Positions 1-5,732 of a DNA stretch of 6,271 nt are shown here, in pieces (position 1 is the stretch's first letter; each line of letters begins with the position of its first letter). The position numbers and the translations under genes were made by a program. Below the pieces are notes generated by a model, which did not search any database, was not told the DNA's origin, and saw only the letters and a program-made list of their open reading frames with translations. Source of the DNA: an uncultured Clostridium sp. (GTDB lineage: Bacteria; Bacillota_A; Clostridia; Lachnospirales; Lachnospiraceae); assembly GCA_947174825.1 (NCBI GenBank), contig CAMWKN010000102.1:1-6271 (forward strand), written 5' to 3'.

Positions 1-15
1 AGTATAACAAACCAT

Positions 16-48
16 AAATTCTTTTACCAGAGTAAAAAATAATAATTT
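16..48. repeat. Imperfect AT-rich hairpin downstream of the operon
   Basis: TTTTAC (22-27) pairs with GTAAAA (32-37) around a CAGA loop, and outer arms AAATT (16-20) and AATTT (44-48) also pair after an internal loop. It lies about 90 bases beyond the ligase stop codon. It is GC-poor and has no proper T-run on the minus strand, so it is at best a weak terminator for the operon. Nothing else is recognisable in bases 1-135. Confidence 0.3.
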
Positions 49-135
49 GTCATACTAGTTATATATTTGTTACTATTTATAGCCAATTGTTTCTTGGTTC
101 ATTTTCTGTTATCTGTCATTCATAATATCCATCAA

Positions 136-1641
136 TTAGAACCGCTTAATCTTCTTAGCCGTGGTCTTATCAAACTCGGTCTCGCGGACAATCAGATTAT
201 GAATTCCTTTATACGGTGGCTGCTGTTTATTATATTCATCAATAATCTCCTGCAGTTTCCCCTGAATATCTTTGATCCGTTTTTTCTTGGCATATTCATA
301 ATCCGGGAAGATCTCTGCCTCAATGACCTGGTTTTTATCCCGTACCAGTATTTCTTTGATCAAGTCATCCTTGGCAAGCTGATTCTCAATCTCCTCTGGA
401 GATACATTTTCTCCGTTGGCAAGAATAATCAGATTCTTTTTTCGTCCCGTAATATAAACATAGCCATCTTCCACATAGCCCAGATCTCCGGTTTTGAGCC
501 AGCCATCCTCTAATGTCTCCGCTGTCTCCTCCGGCATTTTATAATATCCCATCATAACACTGGATCCACGAATCCAGAGCTCCTCATCCACCACTTTTGC
601 CTCTGCATTTGGCATCAGTTTTCCAACAGATCCCTTGCGGTTATCCCATGGCAGATTGGTACTGATTACCGGAGAACATTCCGTCATACCATACCCTTGT
701 AGTATGGTAATTCCATACTCTTCAAACCGGTCTACATATTCCGGATCCAGATAAGCACCACCACTGCAGATCGTATGTAAATTACCGCCAAAGGCTGCCT
801 TTGCCACCATTTTTTTCGGTATCATACCACCTGCTGCCTTCAATTTCGCATAGATGGATTCGATTACTAATGGTACTAACAATACCATATCTGGCTTGAA
901 TAATTTCAGATTCTTCTGCACATGCATAATGGAATCATTGATGCAGGAAGTCACACCAATATATAAGCCTTTGATAATGTCCATCGTCAAACAATATACA
1001 TGGTTGATCGGCAGTAATGTCATGGTTACTGTTCCTGCCGGGATCTTCATATCCAGACAAACTGCATTGTCCGTCAAGTTTCGATGAGACAACATAACTC
1101 CCTTGCTCTTTCCGGTAGTTCCAGAAGTAAAGAGAATCGTACAGAGCTGATCCGGATCAATCTCCGCCTGAAAATCTCCCAGATTATCAGCACGCAGCTG
1201 CTCCCAGGACAAAATCTCTCCCTGCTTTTCCGCTGCCTGAAAAGAGACGATATGTTTCAGTCCAGAACACTCCTTCTGCGCCATAGCTGCCACATCAGCA
1301 CGCAACTCATCATAAAATAACATTTCCACATCGGCACGGTTTAACAACTCACAAATCGCATCTGCCGGAAGCTGTGCATCAATGGGAACCGCCACACTTC
1401 CACTATTGGTTATTCCAAAAAAACTTACAATCCACTCATAAGTGGTAGACCCCAGAACCGCAATATGTTTTCCAATCAATCCAAAACTGTCAATCACACG
1501 GCTGACTGCCATGGAATCCCGTTTCAGTTCCTCATAGGATTTATCAATAATCTCTTTCTTAACCTTGTATCGATATGCCGCCTGTTTTCCATAAGTATCA
1601 GCACCATGCGCAATTACATCCTGTAATGTTTGAACACCCAT
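136..1641 (-). CDS. AMP-forming acyl ligase (long-chain acyl-CoA synthetase type)
   Basis: This enzyme of the ANL superfamily should activate a carboxylic acid as acyl-AMP and pass it to a thiol, here probably the carrier protein encoded just upstream. Numbered from the chosen start (501 aa), it shows the A3 phosphate-binding loop FTSGTTGKSKG (171-181), an LPxxH segment LPINH (210-214), SGGA (293-296), A5 GYGMTEC (316-322), A7 TGDLG (384-388), A8 from GRKKN to PEEIE (399-419) and the C-terminal A10 motif TTAKKIKR with catalytic Lys about 497. LPxxH and the A10 form are those of fatty-acyl ligases, and no amino-acid-binding Asp signature is evident, so a fatty or aryl acid is the likelier substrate. 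The ATG at 1647 directly abuts AGGAGG, whereas the ATG at 1641 lies 6 bases from it, so 1641 was chosen. It is the last gene of the operon, 14 bases after the carrier protein. CoA rather than the carrier as acceptor cannot be excluded. Confidence 0.93.
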   Translation of the reverse strand: MGVQTLQDVIAHGADTYGKQAAYRYKVKKEIIDKSYEELKRDSMAVSRVIDSFGLIGKHIAVLGSTTYEWIVSFFGITNSGSVAVPIDAQLPADAICELLNRADVEMLFYDELRADVAAMAQKECSGLKHIVSFQAAEKQGEILSWEQLRADNLGDFQAEIDPDQLCTILFTSGTTGKSKGVMLSHRNLTDNAVCLDMKIPAGTVTMTLLPINHVYCLTMDIIKGLYIGVTSCINDSIMHVQKNLKLFKPDMVLLVPLVIESIYAKLKAAGGMIPKKMVAKAAFGGNLHTICSGGAYLDPEYVDRFEEYGITILQGYGMTECSPVISTNLPWDNRKGSVGKLMPNAEAKVVDEELWIRGSSVMMGYYKMPEETAETLEDGWLKTGDLGYVEDGYVYITGRKKNLIILANGENVSPEEIENQLAKDDLIKEILVRDKNQVIEAEIFPDYEYAKKKRIKDIQGKLQEIIDEYNKQQPPYKGIHNLIVRETEFDKTTAKKIKRF

Positions 1642-1647
1642 AAACAT

Positions 1648-1653
1648 CCTCCT
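1648..1653 (-). promoter_or_regulatory. Ribosome binding site that sets the ligase start
   Basis: AGGAGG on the minus strand lies with no gap to an ATG at 1647 and with a 6-base gap to an in-frame ATG at 1641. The second spacing is workable and the first is not, so the ligase protein most likely begins MGVQTL rather than MFMGVQ. Confidence 0.8.
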
Positions 1654-1655
1654 TT

Positions 1656-1880
1656 TTATTGAAGTGACTTAATGTACTCTATCGCATCCCCAACGGTCTT
1701 AACATTAACCACTTCCCGTTCCTCTACTTCAATGTCAAAGGCTTCCTCAATCTCACCTACCATACTCATAAAGTCATAGGAATTAAATCCCAGATCTTCA
1801 ATAAATCTGGCATCTTCTGTTACTTTCTCCGGCTTCACATCCACATACTGACAAATAATTTCTTTTAATTCTTCTAACAT
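1656..1880 (-). CDS. Discrete acyl carrier protein
   Basis: A 74-residue carrier protein that holds an acyl group as a thioester on a phosphopantetheine arm. The attachment residue is Ser34 in DLGFNSYDFM, corresponding to the usual DSL site, with Asn in place of Asp and Tyr in place of Leu. The four-helix pattern is typical: an N-terminal helix starting MLEELKEII, an acidic recognition helix after the serine (VGEIEEAFDIEVEE), and a final helix ending GDAIEYIKSLQ. An in-frame ATG at 1940 would add 20 residues that overlap the upstream gene and have no family counterpart. The ATG at 1880 follows GGAGGG by 6 bases and gives the normal ACP length, so it was chosen. It lies 34 bases after the condensation protein and 14 before the ligase, which makes it the probable shuttle between them. 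The operon's own phosphopantetheinyl transferase is its likely activator. Confidence 0.94.
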   Translation of the reverse strand: MLEELKEIICQYVDVKPEKVTEDARFIEDLGFNSYDFMSMVGEIEEAFDIEVEEREVVNVKTVGDAIEYIKSLQ

Positions 1881-1886
1881 AGCTTT

Positions 1887-1892
1887 CCCTCC
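1887..1892 (-). promoter_or_regulatory. Ribosome binding site of the carrier protein
   Basis: GGAGGG on the minus strand lies 6 bases upstream of the ATG at 1880. It supports the short, standard-length ACP over the 94-residue version starting at 1940. Confidence 0.8.
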
Positions 1893-1914
1893 ATTATGAC
1901 CAATCAATGATTTC

Positions 1915-3297
1915 TCACACAGTCCGGCTGCTATCTTCAATGCCCCGGAATATAATGCGGCAGAGATAATAATAAATATCCTCCAACTTCTCTGGTGTCA
2001 CAACTCCTGTCTGGTGTTCAAAACAAAAATCCATTCTGCCATCCGGTACATGGCTGACAGTCAGATACAATGTATGGGCGCATGCTCCATTGGAATACCG
2101 CTTTACATGATACTGAATATCCCCTAACTTGTCCAGTCCCGGACCTTCATACTTCATGGTCAGCGGCTGATAGGTCAACGAGATCGGTTCATAGGTCTGT
2201 CCATCTTTCAAATTGTAATGCTCCTTGCGGAACGCATAGTATTCGGACGGACTGTAGTTAGCATGTCGGAAATACTGGTTCTGCATATCCCGGATCTTGT
2301 AAATTCCCTCCAAGAAAGTATCCTCCCTGGATACAATGGTACGGAATGGGAAGCAGTGAATACGGGAACCACCGCAGCGCTTCTCCAGCAAAGTAGCCCT
2401 TCTGGCAATGGTGGTGGTAACAGACACATCTTCCTGATCGTTTTCTTTTTGCAGATAAGTCCGAAGTCCCATCAACAACAAACAAGTCATAGATACTTGA
2501 TTTTCCTCGCAGAACTCTGCCAGCTTTTTCGATGGCTCCTCTTCCAGATAGAAATTCTTGATATTGGCATCCACATTATCTGACACATTAGTTGCTGCCC
2601 GCAATTTTGGATTTTTAAGTTTTTTACGCTCTTTTTCCAACTTTTCCGGTCCATAAATATCGGTGAAAATCGGCTCCGATGATGAAATCAGATCTTCAAA
2701 AAACTTCTTGTCTCTCTCCGCAGCCTTACTGCCTGCCTCATAGGCAAGATCTTTTTCTAACTGTTTGATATAGGACGCCATTTCCTTTGGACATTCAACT
2801 TCCTCATAAACTTTGCTACAGTACAGTTCAATAATATCCTTAAAGAAGGCAATCAGAGATTGGGCATCCATAATCAGATGATTGACTTTGATATAGATTC
2901 CCTGGAATCCATCTGGCATCTTAATCATCACAATCTCATGCATCGGTGTATCATATGGTTCAAACGGAATGTTAGTCCACTCTGTCAGCTTGTCATCTGC
3001 ATGCTCCGGCTGCCATCCGGTAAAATCGAAATGCCGGATCTCTGCCGTCTCTTCTTTGACCATATACTGATACACATTTCCCTCTTTGTCTTCTGCAAAA
3101 CGGACACGCATTGCCTCACAACGGGCAATCGCTTCCTGTATGGACTGTTTCAAGGTATCCCAATCCAAATCCACCTGTATTGTCAAAGCAGAGCCGATAT
3201 TCAGCACCTGTTTCTTAGGACAATACTTCATGCAATAATAATGCAGTTTCTGTGCCGCTGTCAGCGGATATACCTTACATCCTTTTCTAGTTTTCAT
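1915..3297 (-). CDS. Stand-alone condensation-domain acyltransferase (NRPS C-domain family)
   Basis: A 460-residue single-domain protein of the NRPS condensation / PapA-type acyltransferase superfamily, which transfers a carrier-bound acyl group to an amine or alcohol. The N-terminus reads YPLTAAQKLHYY (10-21), like the C1 motif. The active-site motif HHxxxDG appears as NHLIMDA (139-145), keeping the second His (H140) and the Asp (D144) but with Asn for the first His and Ala for the Gly. The C-terminal half has the second-lobe pattern, with SLTYQP (373-378) and MDFCFEHQTGVVTPEKLEDIY (422-442) resembling the late C-domain motifs. Length is normal for one domain, with no fused adenylation or carrier part. 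The start at 3297 has AGAGAGG 6 bases upstream and overlaps the end of the hydrolase gene by 11 bases, suggesting translational coupling. Donor is presumably the acyl-ACP encoded next. The acceptor is unknown. O-acyl rather than N-acyl transfer is possible. Confidence 0.88.
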   Translation of the reverse strand: MKTRKGCKVYPLTAAQKLHYYCMKYCPKKQVLNIGSALTIQVDLDWDTLKQSIQEAIARCEAMRVRFAEDKEGNVYQYMVKEETAEIRHFDFTGWQPEHADDKLTEWTNIPFEPYDTPMHEIVMIKMPDGFQGIYIKVNHLIMDAQSLIAFFKDIIELYCSKVYEEVECPKEMASYIKQLEKDLAYEAGSKAAERDKKFFEDLISSSEPIFTDIYGPEKLEKERKKLKNPKLRAATNVSDNVDANIKNFYLEEEPSKKLAEFCEENQVSMTCLLLMGLRTYLQKENDQEDVSVTTTIARRATLLEKRCGGSRIHCFPFRTIVSREDTFLEGIYKIRDMQNQYFRHANYSPSEYYAFRKEHYNLKDGQTYEPISLTYQPLTMKYEGPGLDKLGDIQYHVKRYSNGACAHTLYLTVSHVPDGRMDFCFEHQTGVVTPEKLEDIYYYLCRIIFRGIEDSSRTV

Positions 3298-4249
3298 TGA
3301 CTACCTCTCTTTCTATAATAGGAAATATGAATGAACGAATTGCTTCCTCATATTTTTCCGGGTTTTTGTAGCAGGATTCCACATGACCAGCCCCCTCTAC
3401 CACAATCAGTTTCTTTTCTGTCGGACAGGCATCATACAATTCATACACCATGGAGCAAGGTACAAAAGTATCACACTTACCATGAATAAACAGAATTGGG
3501 ATCTGTGCTTTCTTCACTTCCCGTCTGGCATTGCATTCATCTAATTCATAGCCGGCATTTTTCTTGACCATCTGATTGGCAATCTGCATAATCGGGAACG
3601 GTGGCAGATGATACATATTTTTCAGCACGGCACAAAAAACCTCCCATGCCGAAGTGAAAGCACAATCAGAAACAGCTGCTTTGACCTGCTTTGGCAATTC
3701 CAGTCCTGTAGTCATCAGAACGATAGATGCCCCCATGGAGTCTCCGTGTAATACAATGCTGCAATCCTCTCCTAAGCGATCCACGAGATACTGAATCCAG
3801 ACCTTGGCATCATGCCTGTCCAAACATCCAAAACCAATGTATGTTCCCTCACTTCTTCCGTGGGATCGCTCGTCCACGATCATCAGATTGTAACCTTCCT
3901 CCAGATAAAATTTGGCAAGGGTGGAATAATCATTGAGTCCTTCACTGGTATAACCGTGAAAACAAAGTACGACTTTTTGGGAATCACCGCAAGGGAAAAA
4001 TCTTCCGAATAATCGCAGCCCATCGTTAGAAGTAACCCAGACCTCCTCCTGGGGCTGCTCCGCCAGCCAATCCTTTGCGGCATGAATCTTGGGGATATAC
4101 CGATCCCAGTCTGTTCCTGCCATTTTTTGTGTGCGATCACGCTTTGCATTCCCCCGAATCATCGTGCGACGATAAAAATAGGATGCAATCGCATATTCGC
4201 TGGCTGCCCCCAGCGCAGCAGCGCCTAACAGCATCTTTCCTTTCTTCAT
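3287..4249 (-). CDS. Membrane-anchored or exported alpha/beta hydrolase
   Basis: A serine hydrolase of the alpha/beta fold (Hydrolase_4 / S33-like, resembling B. subtilis YqkD-type proteins), 320 residues from the chosen start. The oxyanion-region HGY is at 98-100, the nucleophile elbow GDSMG has Ser171, the acid is probably Asp260 in HGKCD, and the base is His289 in GAGH. The N-terminus is KKGK followed by an Ala-rich hydrophobic run (about 6-23) and then RR, so it could be a single membrane anchor or uncleaved signal. No lipobox or clear cleavage site is seen. The ATG at 4249 has GGAGA 5 bases upstream; the ATG at 4261 has no such site. The 3' end overlaps the condensation gene by 11 bases. 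A gap of 104 bases precedes it, holding only a short GCCG/CGGC hairpin near 4265-4282. Possible roles are thioester release, editing, or hydrolysis of the final amide or ester; none is shown by sequence. Confidence 0.9.
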   Translation of the reverse strand: MKKGKMLLGAAALGAASEYAIASYFYRRTMIRGNAKRDRTQKMAGTDWDRYIPKIHAAKDWLAEQPQEEVWVTSNDGLRLFGRFFPCGDSQKVVLCFHGYTSEGLNDYSTLAKFYLEEGYNLMIVDERSHGRSEGTYIGFGCLDRHDAKVWIQYLVDRLGEDCSIVLHGDSMGASIVLMTTGLELPKQVKAAVSDCAFTSAWEVFCAVLKNMYHLPPFPIMQIANQMVKKNAGYELDECNARREVKKAQIPILFIHGKCDTFVPCSMVYELYDACPTEKKLIVVEGAGHVESCYKNPEKYEEAIRSFIFPIIEREVVNEN

Positions 4250-4254
4250 GCTAC

Positions 4255-4259
4255 TCTCC
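4255..4259 (-). promoter_or_regulatory. Ribosome binding site deciding the hydrolase start
   Basis: GGAGA on the minus strand precedes the ATG at 4249 by 5 bases. The alternative ATG at 4261 lacks any purine-rich site in the right place, so the shorter protein beginning MKKGKM is preferred. Confidence 0.6.
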
Positions 4260-4353
4260 ATTCTGCCGCTTTATCAGACGGCTTTTGTGTTCCGGTTTCC
4301 TTTACCAATCCGCCAGCTCGTGGAATGTTTCTGCCCGGACGATAAATACTCGC

Positions 4354-4680
4354 CTACTGTTTCTTTACAAAGTCCTTTAATAGTAATGCCTTATCTATAC
4401 TGCCCTCTACCTTTAATCTGCCCAGAGTAAATGCCTTGATTGGATCCGTCTCCCCTGAAATAATTTTAAATAACACATCTGCCTTGCAGATAAAAATAGC
4501 GTCTCTGTCATAATACTCATATGGCTGGAGATCCAGTTTGCCATCACTGATTTCTGCATAAAAAGCGCCTTCACCCTCGCCTACAATATTAAACTGATAT
4601 GCCAGGTGTTCCTTTACTCCACTGACATCTGCATGTTGAAATAATTCCTTTACCTTTTCAAAAATCTCCTCGTACGTCAT
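4354..4680 (-). CDS. SCP2-like lipid-binding protein
   Basis: A 108-residue single-domain protein resembling the SCP2 sterol/lipid-transfer fold, which forms a hydrophobic tunnel for acyl chains or sterols and has no catalytic residues. The recognisable part is the C-terminal half: FKIISGETDPIKAFTLGRLK (71-90) followed by VEGSIDKALLLKDF, matching the family pattern of G, then AF..G.LK..G, then a helix of alternating A and L. The N-terminal helix (MTYEEIFEKVKELF) and a beta region with GEGEGAFYAEI (34-44) also fit. No signal peptide is present, so it should act in the cytoplasm. GGAGG lies 10 bases upstream. It sits second in the operon, between the phosphopantetheinyl transferase and the hydrolase, with 105-base and 104-base gaps. 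Context suggests it binds the fatty acid, acyl intermediate or lipid product of the pathway (inference). Exact ligand is unknown. Confidence 0.85.
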   Translation of the reverse strand: MTYEEIFEKVKELFQHADVSGVKEHLAYQFNIVGEGEGAFYAEISDGKLDLQPYEYYDRDAIFICKADVLFKIISGETDPIKAFTLGRLKVEGSIDKALLLKDFVKKQ

Positions 4681-4746
4681 TGCTTGTTTTCCTCCCTTTT
4701 TTACATATTTGCCATATGCGAATGCTTAGATATGCTGATTGGTGTA

Positions 4747-4770
4747 GAGTTAACTCCATGATATCGATAT
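4747..4770. repeat. Two adjacent 10-bp perfect palindromes
   Basis: GAGTTAACTC (4747-4756) and ATATCGATAT (4761-4770) are each perfectly self-complementary and lie 4 bases apart in the 105-base gap between the phosphopantetheinyl transferase and the SCP2 gene. They could be a protein-binding site or chance in AT-rich sequence. No clear promoter or U-tract accompanies them. The rest of the gap shows nothing beyond the SCP2 ribosome binding site. Confidence 0.35.
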
Positions 4771-4785
4771 GAACCTGGTATGGAA

Positions 4786-5334
4786 TTAACATGCCCTGCA
4801 CTGAGATATCATATATCTTCTGGCATAGCGGAACTGCGAAAACTCCCATCCAGACACATTGCTTCGGATCATAGCAGGATTCCCTCTGTCTATAACAAAA
4901 GATACTTCTTTCATTGGCATGGCAAGTCCCTGTCCAGTGGCTTTGAGATAACTCTCTTTGAGTGTCCAGAGCCGAAAGAATCTTTCATTTTGTGCCTGTT
5001 CCTCTTCCCTGTCATCGCCACATATATAAGCAATTTCTTCTTCCGTACAGATCCTCTGCATCAATCGTCTGTCATACCTACAAATCCGTTCCACGTCAAT
5101 CCCAATCTCTCGCTCATCAATACCGCATGCCACCAAGCCACTGGTATGGCTGATGTTAAAATAAACACCCGAAATATTCTCCAGATACGGTTTTCCCCCG
5201 GATTCCTGTCGGACTATAGCTTGTAAGCCATAACTCTTCTCCAGACCAAAGCGAAGAAGTTCCCTGCCTCGCTCATGTTCTATTTTCCGATTTTGCACTG
5301 CTCCGTCAGTGTCATATTCCAAGAGATAAATCAT
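4786..5334 (-). CDS. Sfp-type 4'-phosphopantetheinyl transferase
   Basis: A 182-residue enzyme that moves the phosphopantetheine group of CoA onto the conserved serine of a carrier protein. Family signatures are in order: GKPYL (47-51), FNISHTSG (59-66), the Mg-binding GIDVE (78-82, with Asp80 and Glu82), and WTLKESYLKATGQGL (123-137) with the conserved Lys126, Glu127, Ser128 and Lys131. It is somewhat shorter than B. subtilis Sfp (about 224 aa), but all core motifs are present and the frame is intact. The ATG at 5334 follows AGGAG by 6 bases; an ATG at 5364 would add ten residues with no family match and would swallow that site. It is the first gene of the operon. The nearby discrete ACP is the obvious partner, so this is likely a dedicated secondary-metabolism transferase rather than the housekeeping AcpS. 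Confidence 0.95.
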   Translation of the reverse strand: MIYLLEYDTDGAVQNRKIEHERGRELLRFGLEKSYGLQAIVRQESGGKPYLENISGVYFNISHTSGLVACGIDEREIGIDVERICRYDRRLMQRICTEEEIAYICGDDREEEQAQNERFFRLWTLKESYLKATGQGLAMPMKEVSFVIDRGNPAMIRSNVSGWEFSQFRYARRYMISQCRAC

Positions 5335-5340
5335 ATGGTA

Positions 5341-5345
5341 CTCCT
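5341..5345 (-). promoter_or_regulatory. Ribosome binding site of the phosphopantetheinyl transferase
   Basis: AGGAG on the minus strand lies 6 bases before the ATG at 5334. It favours that start over the upstream in-frame ATG at 5364. Confidence 0.75.
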
Positions 5346-5383
5346 GTCTTGATTCAGGTGTCAAAATCCTCTTTTGGCATGCT

Positions 5384-5412
5384 AATTAATAATATCCTTT
5401 GAAAAACATCAA
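5384..5412 (-). promoter_or_regulatory. Possible operon promoter
   Basis: On the minus strand TTGATG (5407-5412) and TTAATT (5384-5389) are separated by 17 bases, and a better -10-like TATTAT overlaps at 5389-5394 with poorer spacing. Either would start transcription about 40-50 bases before the phosphopantetheinyl transferase. Match to the sigma-A consensus is only partial, so this is a weak call. Confidence 0.25.
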
Positions 5413-5518
5413 TGGGATATCCTGCGGAAAAGCAAATGACAAATGTTTCCATAAATATTGTATCAGACATCAGATTATTTCGCAATACGAAATTGTTTGC
5501 CAGAGTGTTTCAATTTTC

Positions 5519-5567
5519 TACAAAAATGGCAGATTTTCCTTCCGCTAAATCCAGATACATTTTTGTA
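5519..5567. repeat. Exact 10-bp inverted repeat with nested stem
   Basis: TACAAAAATG (5519-5528) is exactly complementary to CATTTTTGTA (5558-5567). Inside the 29-base spacer, GATTT (5532-5536) pairs with AAATC (5547-5551), leaving a 10-base loop. Neither strand has a T-run after the stem, so it does not look like an intrinsic terminator. It could be an operator half-site pair or a structured leader. Confidence 0.5.
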
Positions 5568-5596
5568 ACATGAGTGGAATGATAAAGCGCAAGATA

Positions 5597-5630
5597 TTTA
5601 AGCAGTAAATGTTCCGTTTTCTGCTTTAAA
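5597..5630. repeat. Bulged hairpin overlapping the direct repeat
   Basis: TTTAAGCAG (5597-5605) pairs with CTGCTTTAAA (5621-5630) through nine pairs and one bulged T, around a 15-base loop. The right arm overlaps the first copy of the direct repeat. Function is unknown. Confidence 0.35.
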
Positions 5631-5643
5631 ATGCCGTTTTCTG
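5614..5643. repeat. Tandem direct repeat, possible LytTR regulator site
   Basis: CCGTTTTCTG occurs exactly at 5614-5623 and again at 5634-5643, a period of 20 bases or about two helical turns. LytTR-type regulators such as AgrA bind pairs of roughly 9-bp direct repeats with a GTT core and a period of about 21-22 bases. The repeats lie about 90 bases upstream of the LytTR regulator's own start. The GTT core matches, the flanks match only partly, and the period is slightly short. Confidence 0.4.
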
Positions 5644-5713
5644 TAAGGGAGTTGAGACCAAAATAAGATTTTACGATATACAATATAGCAGAATATCAGA
5701 CTATTAAAACGGG

Positions 5714-5722
5714 AAAGGAGGA
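5714..5722 (+). promoter_or_regulatory. Ribosome binding site for the GTG-started regulator
   Basis: AAAGGAGGA lies upstream of a GTG at 5733, with 11 bases between AGGAGG and the start codon. There is no ATG in the reading frame near it, so the gene starts at GTG. Confidence 0.8.
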
Positions 5723-5732
5723 CAACTATTCT

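Larger units (their letters stand above)
5335..5732. other. Divergent intergenic region
   Basis: This 398-base stretch separates the minus-strand operon from the plus-strand regulator. It is clearly more AT-rich than the operon, has no ORF with a ribosome binding site, and carries the repeats listed separately. It must hold the promoters for both directions, but only weak candidates can be read. For the regulator, TTGAGA (5652-5657) and TACAAT (5679-5684) are present but 21 bases apart, so no confident plus-strand promoter is called. Confidence 0.6.

Noticed and set aside
16..48. Intrinsic terminator for the operon
   Set aside because: The stem is AT-rich with an internal loop, and the minus strand has no T-run after it, so it is listed only as a hairpin.
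67..513. 148-codon plus-strand ORF at the left end
   Set aside because: It lies antisense to the 3' half of the acyl ligase, has no ribosome binding site, and its translation is a hydrophobic shadow of the real gene with no domain.
1881..1940. Longer 94-residue form of the carrier protein
   Set aside because: The 20 extra residues overlap the condensation gene, have no ACP counterpart, and the internal ATG at 1880 has a well-placed ribosome binding site.
2860..3300. 146-codon plus-strand ORF inside the condensation gene
   Set aside because: Antisense shadow rich in His, Cys and Leu, without initiation signals or family features.
4658..4849. 63-codon minus-strand ORF bridging the gap between the transferase and SCP2 genes
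   Set aside because: It overlaps both genes in another frame, has no ribosome binding site, and looks like low-complexity read-through rather than a peptide gene.
4780..5226. 148-codon plus-strand ORF
   Set aside because: It is antisense to the phosphopantetheinyl transferase, whose motifs are complete on the minus strand; no ribosome binding site or recognisable domain.
5461..5474. Short repeat ATCAGA-C-ATCAGA, echoed by TATCAGAC at 5694-5701
   Set aside because: Six to eight bases in AT-rich DNA is within chance expectation, and the spacing of the copies is not regular.
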